NCBI GenBank assembly: GCA_021811435.1
Contig: JAJZOR010000001.1
Span: 78,541 to 142,540 of the forward strand
DNA: 64,000 nucleotides
From: Microcaldota archaeon
GTDB lineage: Archaea; Micrarchaeota; Micrarchaeia; Micrarchaeales; Micrarchaeaceae
Direction: 5' to 3'
Below, in pieces: positions 24,740-32,733 of this stretch (its first letter is position 1; each line of letters starts with the position of its first letter). The notes under the pieces are model-generated. The model was not told where the DNA came from. It did no database searches and saw only the letters and a program-made list of their open reading frames with translations. The position numbers and the translations under genes are program-made.

Positions 24740-25537
24740 GTGCAGGCAACGATGGTGAAGGAGTTAGGCATGCTTCAAAAGACCAAGGTGGAGCTAGCCG
24801 ACGCACATTCCCATCTCGACCTCATGGACGGCATGCACCTTATAAACGAAGCGATAGAATACGGAGTGTCGACGATAATAACGGACGGGGTCGACACCAA
24901 ATCCAACCTCAAAGCACTTGAGATAAGCGACTACGAGCGTATCTTCCCAGCGCTTGGCGTAGACCCGCATAACGCGATATCCATAAGCGAAGGGGAGCTG
25001 GAATTCAACTTCAGGCTCATAAAGGAGAATGCCGAGCGCATAGTGGCGATAGGCGAGATAGGCCTGGATTACATGATAGCGGAAGACGCAAGAAAGAGGG
25101 CCAAGCAGAAGAGGGTCTTCAACCAGTTCCTAGACCTGGCCGAGCAACTAGACCTTCCAGTGAGCGTGCACGCGAGGAAGGCCATAGACGATGTCCTGTC
25201 CGTCTTGGACGGGAGGAGAGGACTTAAGGTGCAGCTTCACTATTTTGACGGCGATGTGAAAGAGGCCAAAATCGCAACGGGAAGAGGTTATATGATATCC
25301 ATACCTCCGGTCGAGTCCGGGAAGAGGAAGCGCGTGATAAAGGAAACCGACATAGGGATGCTGCTGACAGAGGCCGATTCTCCGGTGGTGGGGGCCAGCC
25401 CGAAGGACGTCGAGCGGGCGGTAAGGATGATAGGGGGCATAAAGGGCATAGACTATGAGAGGGCCGCGCAGGTGCTTACGGCCAATGCGAAGAAGTTCTT
25501 TAATATTAACAAGGAAAAAGGGTTTATGCGCTATTAG
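24740..25537 (+). CDS. tatD: TatD-family metal-dependent hydrolase/DNase
   Basis: A 265-residue amidohydrolase-fold protein of the TatD family. Metal ligands are visible in DAHSHLD, GEIGLDY, VHAR and LLTEADSP. TatD proteins are 3'-5' exonucleases that act in DNA repair or RNA turnover. GTG at 24740 lies three bases after GGGTGCG and is preferred over the ATG at 24752. The stop codon (25535-25537) shares its last base with the first base of the tRNA-Arg gene. Confidence 0.88.
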   Translation: MQATMVKELGMLQKTKVELADAHSHLDLMDGMHLINEAIEYGVSTIITDGVDTKSNLKALEISDYERIFPALGVDPHNAISISEGELEFNFRLIKENAERIVAIGEIGLDYMIAEDARKRAKQKRVFNQFLDLAEQLDLPVSVHARKAIDDVLSVLDGRRGLKVQLHYFDGDVKEAKIATGRGYMISIPPVESGKRKRVIKETDIGMLLTEADSPVVGASPKDVERAVRMIGGIKGIDYERAAQVLTANAKKFFNINKEKGFMRY

Positions 25538-25638
25538 GGCCCGTAGCTCAGGTTGGATAGAGCGGCAGACTTCTAATCTGATGGTCGCGGGTTCAAAATG
25601 AACTTCTTTGGTGGAGCATGAAAATCCCGCCGGGCCCG
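25537..25638 (+). tRNA. tRNA-Arg (anticodon UCU) with a T-loop intron
   Basis: The mature tRNA folds completely: acceptor GGGCCCG with CGGGCCC, D stem GCTC/GAGC, anticodon loop CTTCTAA (anticodon TCT), T stem GCGGG/CCCGC and discriminator G. No CCA is encoded. The first anticodon-stem pair is a G-A mismatch. A 27-base intron splits the T loop. After its removal the loop is a perfect 7-base TTCAAAT. The gene starts on the last base of the tatD stop codon. Confidence 0.93.
25598..25624 (+). other. Intron in the T loop of tRNA-Arg (between positions 59 and 60)
   Basis: A full bulge-helix-bulge motif is visible: outer helix GCGGG/CCCGC, central 4-bp helix TTCA (25592-25595) with TGAA (25619-25622), 3-base bulges AAA (25596-25598) and AAT (25623-25625), and an inner helix beginning TG/CA. 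Cutting after the second base of each bulge removes exactly 27 bases and rebuilds a standard T loop. The likely enzyme is the three-unit EndA encoded at 54610-55797. Confidence 0.88.
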
Positions 25639-25663
25639 ATTATTGCGCGCCGCATCCCGCAGG

Positions 25664-26134
25664 TCAAGCAGGCGTCTGCTGGCTTTGCGGCACCGCAGGC
25701 ATCTCTGCCTTCTGCTCAAGATTCTTTGGTATCTGCTTGCCGCCGCGTTTTCTCTGCTTGTCGGTTCTGGCATTCGGGAATTCTATCGTGAGATCCTCCT
25801 CTGCCGTGCTGTCCATCCACGCCTTTATGTAAATCGCTATGTTCCTGAACGGCTTTGAGAACCTGTCCGTCAGCGAATATGCGCTGTCCTCATGCTTGAG
25901 CAGTCCGACTTGGACCGCGAAATCGAGATACCTTTTGGCAGTGGCTATAGGGATGGATTGCGGGACGTCCTTGAGCCTCATCTTTCCGTCCTTCTTTACC
26001 TGCAGCAGCAGCGCGGCCAGCCGGTACGCCTCTGTCTCGTTGTCAAAGAACACCTTCGCGATTTCCCTGGCATTTGCGTTCTTCAGCTTCTCCTTCAGTG
26101 GCGCGTCCTCGAATTCCCAGTATTTGATCGCCAT
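25664..26134 (-). CDS. Small winged-helix-like protein, unknown function
   Basis: A 156-residue protein. Residues 1-105 look like a winged-helix DNA-binding fold: helices with EAYRLAALLLQVKKDGKMRLKDV, then a recognition-type helix in IATAKRYLDFAVQVGLLKHE and a short wing (DSAYSLTDRF). The C-terminus is polar and low-complexity (KQRKRGGKQIPKNLEQK, PQSQQTP). It could be a transcription regulator. Its partner genes are not informative. Confidence 0.55.
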   Translation of the reverse strand: MAIKYWEFEDAPLKEKLKNANAREIAKVFFDNETEAYRLAALLLQVKKDGKMRLKDVPQSIPIATAKRYLDFAVQVGLLKHEDSAYSLTDRFSKPFRNIAIYIKAWMDSTAEEDLTIEFPNARTDKQRKRGGKQIPKNLEQKAEMPAVPQSQQTPA

Positions 26135-26329
26135 GAATCCAATATCCCCGTCAAAGCATTTATTACTTTCTGATGGCAGGACCTGCTCGCAGACTATCTA
26201 TGTTACTAGGTGAGACCCTCTTACGGATAAATCTAGCGGCTTCCTCGATTAGAATCAAATATGCGGTTTGCAGGATAATGATGCCACCATGTTGTGTTTC
26301 TTTACCGGAGCGCCGATGCGTTACGTATT

Positions 26330-28045
26330 TCAAATCACTCCGCTACGGTCTCCAGTATCCTGCCCTGCGCGGTTCCTGTCATATTCGATTATGTCTTTGA
26401 CCAGTTCTGGGTATAGGTCGTACATCCCCGCAATTGAGGCTTTTGTCGCTTCGTACCAGTCGGGTAGCGAGCGCTTAACCTTTGATATGGAGTATTCTAT
26501 GTCCTGCATGTTGACGTTCCTTTTAGTGGACGTTTTTATCGCTTCCTTCCATGGTATCTTGGAAGCCGCCTCGCAAATCGCTGCTATCTCGGCAGACGAG
26601 TAATACCGTGTTATAGCGCCGAGTTTTCCGAAGTCTATGCCCGGATCGAGAGGCTTGCCCTTCAGGTAGTACCTGAACAGGGCTATGCGCGCCTCTTCGT
26701 CGGGCGGCGGGATGTATATCAACTGGTCGAATCTGCCGCTGCGCTTTAAGGCAGGGTCTAGAAGCCAGGGCGCATTGGTAGCGCCTATGACCAGAACGTT
26801 CTCGTTATAGGATGACAGCCCATTCAGCTCGGTCAGGAAGACGTTTACCTCCTGCCTGTAAACATTGGATGACGCGTCCGATCTGGTGCCGCCAAGCGCA
26901 TCAATTTCGTCTATGAAAAGTATCGATGGAGCGCTATGCCGTGCCAGTTCGAAAAGGTTGTGTATGTTCCTCTCGCTGGTGCCGACCCAGACGCCGCGCA
27001 CTTCGGAGATGTTGCCCACGATTAAGTTTGCTTTCGATTCGCCCGCGATGGCCTTCGCAATGTAAGTCTTGCCGCAGCCAGGTGGACCGTAAAGGAGAAC
27101 TCCGCCGCCCGCCCTTACGCCGTACTCTTCCGTGATGCTTGGGTTCGTAAACGGGTATACTATAAGCTCCTTGAGCGTGTCTTTCAGCTCGTCCATCCCG
27201 GCAACGTCGGCAAATGTGGTCTTGGGCACCGCGGCTAACTGGAATTTTGTCAGACCCTCCTTCACATCCTGATCCGTAATCCCTACGCCGGTAAGCTCTT
27301 TGAGCAGCTGCTTTGCGGCCGCATTGTCCGGATCTACCGCCAGAGCCTTTTGGATCTCTTCGGAAGCCTCCCTTTTCCTGTTCAGCGACTGGAGCGCGGC
27401 GGCCTTCGCCACCAGCGCATCCGGATATTTGGGGTTTACGGCCAGCGCTTTTTCTGAATTGGAAAGCGCCTCGTTATACATCTTCATTGAGTTAAGCAGC
27501 TCGGCCAGGTCAGCAAACACGGCGGGGCTCTGGCTTTCTTTTGGCATTAGTTCTATGGCCTTTGCATACAGCCCCAAAGCCTTGTCGTAGTCTTTCTCCG
27601 CGCCGGAGCCGTAGTGATAGCATCCGGCTAGTGCATTGTAGGCCTCGTAGTTCTCCGGGTCTATCTTTAGTATCTTGTTCAGGTACTCTATTGCCTTGTT
27701 GAAAGCCCGTAGCCTGATGTAGCATATGGACATCTGGCGCATTACACCTATGTTATCCTGGAGGATTATGTTCGCTTTTATTAGATAATCGAGCGCGCCG
27801 TTAATGTTCTTTTCGTTGTAAAGCGCATCTATACCTTTCATGTAGTCAAGGAGACCTTCTAGCAGGTGGAGGACCCGTTTGTCGCCCGGGGAGAGCGCGG
27901 CGGCCTCCCTCATGTCGTAGAATGCCTTTTCTAATGCGCCCTTTTTAATAAAGAAGCTAGCTCTTCTAAAAAGCGCTTTGAAGTGATGGGGATTCTTCTC
28001 CAGCGTTTTATTGTAATTTTCCAATTCTTTCTGATCATTCGACAT
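26330..28045 (-). CDS. AAA+ ATPase with N-terminal TPR array
   Basis: A 571-residue fusion. Roughly residues 1-255 form six or seven TPR units (for example AFNKAIEYLNKILKIDPENY and ALSNSEKALAVNPKYPDA). The rest is one AAA+ module of the FtsH/Vps4/Cdc48 kind: Walker A GPPGCGKT, Walker B SILFIDEID, the second region of homology ending in KRSGRFD with the Arg finger, and a C-terminal helical lid. AAA+ proteins of this type unfold or remodel protein complexes; the TPR array would choose the target. The TPR-AAA combination is not a standard archaeal housekeeping layout. Confidence 0.8.
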   Translation of the reverse strand: MSNDQKELENYNKTLEKNPHHFKALFRRASFFIKKGALEKAFYDMREAAALSPGDKRVLHLLEGLLDYMKGIDALYNEKNINGALDYLIKANIILQDNIGVMRQMSICYIRLRAFNKAIEYLNKILKIDPENYEAYNALAGCYHYGSGAEKDYDKALGLYAKAIELMPKESQSPAVFADLAELLNSMKMYNEALSNSEKALAVNPKYPDALVAKAAALQSLNRKREASEEIQKALAVDPDNAAAKQLLKELTGVGITDQDVKEGLTKFQLAAVPKTTFADVAGMDELKDTLKELIVYPFTNPSITEEYGVRAGGGVLLYGPPGCGKTYIAKAIAGESKANLIVGNISEVRGVWVGTSERNIHNLFELARHSAPSILFIDEIDALGGTRSDASSNVYRQEVNVFLTELNGLSSYNENVLVIGATNAPWLLDPALKRSGRFDQLIYIPPPDEEARIALFRYYLKGKPLDPGIDFGKLGAITRYYSSAEIAAICEAASKIPWKEAIKTSTKRNVNMQDIEYSISKVKRSLPDWYEATKASIAGMYDLYPELVKDIIEYDRNRAGQDTGDRSGVI

Positions 28046-28202
28046 GTAAAGCTGCCTTTTACGTTTTCCGTAAAACCCTGAATTTTAGCGTTAGGGCGTT
28101 GGACTTTTAGGGCGCGACATTCCTTTTTGTGCGCTTACGTTTATATGTGTTATTGCAATTGGCATGCCGCACCAGACCGCTTCGAATCTATCCCTGGTGT
28201 GT

Positions 28203-29306
28203 TCACTTTATGAACGTGACGGTGTCGCCGTCCTGGAGCACGTGCTCCGCACTTACCCTCTGATTCGGGAACTTGACGCTGGGGCCCGTCACCCATGCCG
28301 CCTTTATTTCGTCCGCTATTTCGGTATGTATCTTGCCGGCTGCGTCCCTTACGGTTGAACGGCCCTTAAGTATCATCGGCGTTACAGGCTCCTGGGGGGA
28401 TTTCGGCTTGAGGCGTATCGTTATAAGGTCTAGATGCCCGTATATAGCGTCGCGCACCTCGCTTAAGTTAGTCATGTTAGTTGCGCTTATCGGTATCACC
28501 CTTATCCCGTATTTTGAGGCCATGTAATCGGACACCTCGCTGTACCTCGGATTTAGGTCTATCTTGTTGAGCAGCACTATCGCATCCATGTAGAAAGACC
28601 TGCCAGCTACCAACGATATCAGCTCGTCCTCGCCTAGGTCGTCCTCTATCTTGACGTGCGCTTGATAGATTCCGAAACCATTGCATATCGTCTCCACGTC
28701 CTTATTGTTGATCCTCGACCTGTTTATTTCGACTACGACCTTCGGATACGATATGGACTGCTTTATGTAAACCCTTGGCTTGATTTTGTTCACGAACACA
28801 TTTAGGGCGCGTAGCTCGTTGAGGAGTATCCCGAGCTGATCTGGGGCCCTGACGTCTATAACGAAAACTATAAGGTCTGTGGACTTCATCGCAGATATCA
28901 CGGTCCTGCCGCCGCCAAGGCCCTTATGCGCGTTCTCTATTATGCCCGGAAGGTCGAATACCTGTATGTGCGCCTCCTTGTAAATCATAGTGCCTGGCAC
29001 AACGGTCAGCGTAGTGAATGCGTGCGTCGAGGTCTTTGACTTTGCATTTGATATGGCGTTTAGGAGGGATGACTTCCCGACATTCGGGAACCCCATGAGC
29101 GCCACGGTTGCGTCGCCGCTCCTTTTGACAAAGAAGCCGGAACCCGCGGCCCTCTTGCCTGATTCGATTATCTCGTGCTTTACCTTTGCGATTTTTGCGC
29201 GCAGCGCGCCGACATGCTTGTTAGTCGCCTTGTTGATTTTAGTTTTTGAGTATTCCTCCTGCAGTTCATCTAGTTTATTCGACAGCGCCTCGCTTTTTAC
29301 GTTCAT
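28203..29306 (-). CDS. DRG-family GTPase with TGS domain
   Basis: A 367-residue Obg-HflX superfamily GTPase of the DRG (developmentally regulated GTP-binding) type. Motifs are G1 GFPNVGKSS, G3 DLPGII, then GLGGGR, and G4 LNKID. A coiled coil leads at the N-terminus, and the C-terminal TGS domain carries SVKFPNQRVSAEHVLQDGDT. DRG proteins associate with ribosomes and rescue stalled translation in eukaryotes; the archaeal role is less clear. The ATG follows CTGATTTTC. Confidence 0.92.
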   Translation of the reverse strand: MNVKSEALSNKLDELQEEYSKTKINKATNKHVGALRAKIAKVKHEIIESGKRAAGSGFFVKRSGDATVALMGFPNVGKSSLLNAISNAKSKTSTHAFTTLTVVPGTMIYKEAHIQVFDLPGIIENAHKGLGGGRTVISAMKSTDLIVFVIDVRAPDQLGILLNELRALNVFVNKIKPRVYIKQSISYPKVVVEINRSRINNKDVETICNGFGIYQAHVKIEDDLGEDELISLVAGRSFYMDAIVLLNKIDLNPRYSEVSDYMASKYGIRVIPISATNMTNLSEVRDAIYGHLDLITIRLKPKSPQEPVTPMILKGRSTVRDAAGKIHTEIADEIKAAWVTGPSVKFPNQRVSAEHVLQDGDTVTFIK

Positions 29307-29395
29307 GAAAATCAGGACTGGCTCGTATTATGCCGCATTCTAAGGTTCTTTGCCGCAATGGCTATTGGCATGCGCATACTTGGTACGCGTGCTCT

Positions 29396-29410
29396 ACCTT
29401 AAATATGTAG
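29396..29410 (+). promoter_or_regulatory. Possible promoter of the 17-codon gene
   Basis: ACCTTAAATATGTAG has the look of a BRE/TATA element and would start a transcript near 29425-29430, leaving a leader of about 25 bases before the small open frame. A second AT-rich element (GTTTATAAATG at 29428-29438) is also possible. Confidence 0.35.
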
Positions 29411-29453
29411 TATGACAAATTAAAAATGTTTATAAATGATGTTTGGTGAGAAA

Positions 29454-29507
29454 ATGCCAAAGAAGAACACAAAGAAAATCAAGAAGGCCAAACCTAGAAA
29501 GCGTTAG
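29454..29507 (+). CDS. 17-residue very basic peptide
   Basis: An open frame of 17 codons encodes MPKKNTKKIKKAKPRKR. Ten of its residues are Lys or Arg. It is preceded by GGTGAGAAA, the standard ribosome-site geometry of this window, has a TATA-like element upstream and ends just before a long T tract. These three signals together support a real gene despite its size. The composition suggests RNA or ribosome binding, in the manner of the tiny ribosomal protein L41e; that identity is only a guess, because no clear sequence match can be claimed. Confidence 0.5.
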   Translation: MPKKNTKKIKKAKPRKR

Positions 29508-29511
29508 GCTT

Positions 29512-29548
29512 TTACCCGTCTTTTTTTAAATTATTTTATTTTTTTTGC
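29512..29548 (+). terminator. T-tract terminator after the 17-codon gene
   Basis: After the stop codon, the plus strand runs TTTTACCCG, TCTTTTTTTAAATT and ATTTTATTTTTTTTG. These are strong archaeal termination signals. They lie between this small gene and the converging SRP54 gene. Confidence 0.6.
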
Positions 29549-29618
29549 GAACTGCTGCACTGCAGCGCTAATGGGATTTGGATCTCCCGGCCCTGGCATT
29601 TCTGGACGCGAACCGGGA

Positions 29619-30914
29619 TTACATCATATTGGAGAACTTTTTCTTGAAGTTGCGGTCGTTTTTCAGTGCCCCGAACATCTTCTTCATTTTGCTGAAATCA
29701 GATATCAGTTCATGGACGTCCCTCTCGGTGGTGCCGCTGCCTGCAGCTATGCGCCTTATCCTGCCCTGGTCGCGGAGCTCCTTCTCGTTTACGCGCTCCT
29801 CCTTTGTCATGGAAGCGATTATGACCTTGTATTTCTTGAGTTTCTCCTCGCCCTTTTCGGCTATTTCCTTTGGCACGTCCGGCGCGCCCATCATCCCGAA
29901 CACGTTTTTGAGCGGGCCCATCTTGTTCATTGCCTTAAGCTGGGTGTAGAAGGTCTCGAAATTAAGCTCTTCCGCCTGCATCTCTTCAGTGCTCAAGCCG
30001 GCCTCCTTGACCGCGTCCTGTACGCGCTCGATGAGCGACCCTATGTCCGGTATGCCGAGCAGGCCGCCTATGAACCTGTCTGCATCGTATGGTTCCATGT
30101 TGCCTAGCTTCTCGCCCACGCCTATGAACATTATCTTGGTATGCGCAGCGTTCGCGGCGCTCAGCGCGCCGCCTCCCTTGCCTGAGCCGTCCATCTTCGT
30201 GACCACTACGCCGGATATCCTGACCGCGCTGTCGAATTCGCGCGCCTGCTTGCCGGCCACCTGGCCGGTGTCCGCGCTTATCACCAGGACCTTTTCGTCC
30301 GGATTGAAGGCGGCCGCCACTCTCTTCAATTCGCCTATGAGATTCCCGTCGAGCGCGTTCCTGCCGCTCGTATCGCATATTATGACCTGCTTGTCACGGA
30401 ACCTCGCCATGCCTTCCTTGACTATCCTTGACGCGTCACCCTCGCCCTTCATCCCGAAGAACCCGACGTTTGCCTGCTTGGCCAGGGTCTCCAGCTGCTC
30501 GTATGCGGCCGGCCTTGTGACGTCACAGCATATCACTGCGGCGCTGAGGCCGCGGTCCTGGTAGAATTTGGCCAGCTTGGCGGTCGATGTCGTCTTGCCG
30601 GAGCCGTAAAGGCCCATCATCAGTATCCTCTGCTTCTTGAGCTGCGGCTGGTATGTGGGGCCCATGAGGTCCACTAGCTCGTCGTATACGATGTTGGTTA
30701 TGTAGTCGGTGGGGGCCACGCCTGCTGGGGGCTTCACCTTGAGCGCCTTCTCCTCTATGTCCTTGGTGAAGCGCAGCACCAGCTCCACCTCGACGTCCGC
30801 GCTAAGCAGGGTCTTCTGGAGCTCCTTGTTGAACTCCCTTATCGTCTTCGCGTCTATGACAGCGGATCGCGTAAGTTTGGCAATGGCCTGCCTCAACCCT
30901 TCCCCCAAGTCCAT
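29619..30914 (-). CDS. srp54: Signal recognition particle GTPase SRP54
   Basis: The 431-residue GTPase recognises signal peptides on the ribosome and docks with its receptor FtsY. It has the N domain (LSADVEVELVLRF), the G domain with GLYGSGKTTS, CDVTRPAAYEQL, DTSGR, TKMDGSGKGGG, and a Met-rich M domain with GTTERDVHELISDFSKMKKM that binds SRP RNA. The ATG follows CTGATTCAT. It diverges from the glycosyltransferase gene. Confidence 0.97.
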   Translation of the reverse strand: MDLGEGLRQAIAKLTRSAVIDAKTIREFNKELQKTLLSADVEVELVLRFTKDIEEKALKVKPPAGVAPTDYITNIVYDELVDLMGPTYQPQLKKQRILMMGLYGSGKTTSTAKLAKFYQDRGLSAAVICCDVTRPAAYEQLETLAKQANVGFFGMKGEGDASRIVKEGMARFRDKQVIICDTSGRNALDGNLIGELKRVAAAFNPDEKVLVISADTGQVAGKQAREFDSAVRISGVVVTKMDGSGKGGGALSAANAAHTKIMFIGVGEKLGNMEPYDADRFIGGLLGIPDIGSLIERVQDAVKEAGLSTEEMQAEELNFETFYTQLKAMNKMGPLKNVFGMMGAPDVPKEIAEKGEEKLKKYKVIIASMTKEERVNEKELRDQGRIRRIAAGSGTTERDVHELISDFSKMKKMFGALKNDRNFKKKFSNMM

Positions 30915-30947
30915 ATGAATCAGTCAGTAGGTTATATTGCTAGGCAA

Positions 30948-30960
30948 CCTTTATATTTGG
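30948..30960. promoter_or_regulatory. Shared TATA element between srp54 and glycosyltransferase
   Basis: CCTTTATATTTGG sits in the 97-base gap between the two divergent genes and reads acceptably as a TATA box on both strands. Distances to the two start codons (about 35 bases to srp54 and 55 to the glycosyltransferase) are reasonable for both. Confidence 0.45.
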
Positions 30961-31011
30961 TGTTGCATCAAATTAACTGACGTCTTAGTTTCGCGTTTCG
31001 GGTGACGCTGG

Positions 31012-32145
31012 ATGAAAGTTATCATGGCACAGTCCAATCTGACGCTTAAGGGCGGGGCTGAGCGCGTGGTGCTGAAGATAGCGCAGCATTACAAAGCCAG
31101 AATCTATACTGCCGAATACAACAAGGAAACCACATTCAGCGAGTTCTCGGACATGGACGTGCAGGTGGTCGGGAGGGGCAGGATGCAGCGCCTCATGCCG
31201 TATGGGAGGGTGGCGCAGGGGCTGAGCTACGGGCTGGGATTCTACGGCTTGAAGCTTGACGACGATTATGACGTGATAAACGCCCACATAGCGCCTAGCC
31301 ACTGGATAAGGAACAGGAATGAGCGTGTGCTCTGGTACTGCCACACGCCCTTGAGGGACGTGTACGACCTGTACAAGTACAGGCTGAGAATGAAAAAAAT
31401 CTACCAGAAGCCCGTGTACGTACTTGGAGCGGCTGCCGTGCGCAGCATAGACGGCAGGATCGCCAAAAGGCTGGAGATGATAGTTGCCAACAGCGAAAAC
31501 GTGCGGTCCAGGATAGCTAAATACCTCGGCAGGGACGACGCCAAGGTGCTGGGCGGGGGTGTCGAATACGAGAGATATGACGATAAGGGCGATGGCAAGT
31601 ACTTCCTTTACCCTTCTAGGATGTCGCCAAACAAGAGACAGGACTATGCTATAAGGGCCTTCGAGCTTTTCAAGAGGAGGCTCAAGGGCTACAAGCTAGT
31701 GCTCATTGGACCCGTCTCGAAGGACGGGTTCTACTACGACTTTTACAGGAAGGTGCTGGAGATGTCGAAGCGCGTCGGGGACGTGGACATTGTAGAGGAT
31801 GTCAGCGAAGGCGCGCTCAGGGACTACTATGCCAGGGCGACTGCAGTGCTCTACACGCCCATTGACGAAGATTACGGACTGGTGCCGTTGGAGGCCATGG
31901 CCAGCTACAAGCCGATAATATCAGTGAACGAGGGCGGGCCCAGGACCACTGTACACGATGGCGAGACCGGCTTCCTTGTAAACAGCGAGGACGAGATGGC
32001 GAACAGGATGGCAGAAGTGGCGGAAAACCCGGCGCTGGCCGAACGAATAGGCAAGACGGGGAGGCGCTACGTCGAAAAGGAGTACTCGTGGGATAGGTTC
32101 TTCAGAGAATTCGACAGGTACCTGACCAGTGTATCGAGGATGTGA
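31012..32145 (+). CDS. GT4-type glycosyltransferase
   Basis: A 377-residue GT-B fold enzyme of the Glycos_transf_1 (GT4) kind. It begins KVIMAQSNLTLKGGAERVV, with the Gly-rich acceptor loop, and the donor-binding half has YPSRMSPNKRQDYAIRAF and the E-x7-E-like stretch YGLVPLEAMASYKPIISVNEGG. Such enzymes transfer sugars from nucleotide donors to lipids, glycans or proteins. With the many sequon-rich surface proteins here, a role in N-glycan or glycolipid assembly is plausible. Ribosome site: GGGTGACGCTGG. Confidence 0.88.
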   Translation: MKVIMAQSNLTLKGGAERVVLKIAQHYKARIYTAEYNKETTFSEFSDMDVQVVGRGRMQRLMPYGRVAQGLSYGLGFYGLKLDDDYDVINAHIAPSHWIRNRNERVLWYCHTPLRDVYDLYKYRLRMKKIYQKPVYVLGAAAVRSIDGRIAKRLEMIVANSENVRSRIAKYLGRDDAKVLGGGVEYERYDDKGDGKYFLYPSRMSPNKRQDYAIRAFELFKRRLKGYKLVLIGPVSKDGFYYDFYRKVLEMSKRVGDVDIVEDVSEGALRDYYARATAVLYTPIDEDYGLVPLEAMASYKPIISVNEGGPRTTVHDGETGFLVNSEDEMANRMAEVAENPALAERIGKTGRRYVEKEYSWDRFFREFDRYLTSVSRM

Positions 32146-32526
32146 CTACTTCGCTTCAGGCGGCTTCTTTGATTCCGGCGGCTTCTTTACTTCGCCGGGC
32201 TTCACCGCAGGCATTACCTCGATGACATACTTGGATATTATCTTGGACGCGTATTCAAGCACCTTCTTTATGTTGGACTCGGTATTTGCGCCGGTGCATA
32301 TCATCTTGCCGTTCTTGAAGAGTATTATGACGGCCTTCGGCTCTGCTATCTTGAATATGGCGCCGGGGAACTGCTCTGGCTCGTAATCCACGGCCTTAAC
32401 GTCCCTTGACAGGGAGTAGAGGTCTATCACTGCATGCAGGTCAGCGCTGACGACGATATTCTGTATCTTTATCGTGGGCTTTATTATATCGTTGTTTGGA
32501 CGCGCTGGAGGATTCTTTGCTGGCGT
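32146..32526 (-). CDS. Single-repeat TATA-binding protein homologue, apparent ACG start
   Basis: A 126-residue protein matching one TBP repeat: TIKIQNIVVSADLHAVIDLY, DYEPEQFPGAIFKI, KAVIILFKNGKMICTGA. A Pro/Lys tail follows (KKPPESKKPPEAK). Normal archaeal TBP is about 180 residues with two such repeats, so this one would need to dimerise. The stretch TIKIQNIVVSA lies upstream of the first usable GTG (32430), so the start must be further back. TAA closes the frame just before ACG at 32524-32526, and GGTGATTAA precedes that ACG, as in tmk. It could be the cell's TBP or a second, specialised one. Confidence 0.75.
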   Translation of the reverse strand, partial: TPAKNPPARPNNDIIKPTIKIQNIVVSADLHAVIDLYSLSRDVKAVDYEPEQFPGAIFKIAEPKAVIILFKNGKMICTGANTESNIKKVLEYASKIISKYVIEVMPAVKPGEVKKPPESKKPPEAK

Positions 32527-32555
32527 TTAATCACCTTTATAGTTAAGGATGAAAA

Positions 32556-32568
32556 GGTTTAAATATAT
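32556..32568. promoter_or_regulatory. TATA element, usable in both directions
   Basis: GGTTTAAATATAT (plus strand) is a good archaeal BRE/TATA match. On the minus strand it reads ATATATTTAAACC and would serve the TBP-like gene about 30-40 bases away. On the plus strand it would start a transcript near 32588, where a hairpin-forming sequence begins. Confidence 0.5.
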
Positions 32569-32586
32569 GGAACAGCAAATCGCCGA

Positions 32587-32690
32587 GGCTCGGACCTTTT
32601 CCTGGCCGTGCGACGAGCCAAAACATTAATCGCTGGTATGGTCTGCCATTGGCTGGCTCTGGCGCAGTTTGTCGTCTCGCAACATTATTA
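32587..32690 (+). ncRNA. Candidate two-hairpin small RNA (H/ACA-like?)
   Basis: A strong plus-strand TATA element lies about 25 bases upstream of GGCTCG (32587-32592), which pairs with CGAGCC (32614-32619) and is followed by AAAACATTA. A second hairpin around 32645-32672 (CTGCCA with TGGC-GCAG) is followed by GCAACATTA. Two hairpins, each followed by an ACA, is the H/ACA guide-RNA plan, but no kink-turn or guide pocket was established. A separate promoter for the next gene (GGGTTTATATTTCC, 32699-32712) leaves this stretch without another explanation. Confidence 0.28.
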
Positions 32691-32733
32691 TATTGGTTGG
32701 GTTTATATTTCCTGAAAGAGGGCCGGTGCGACA

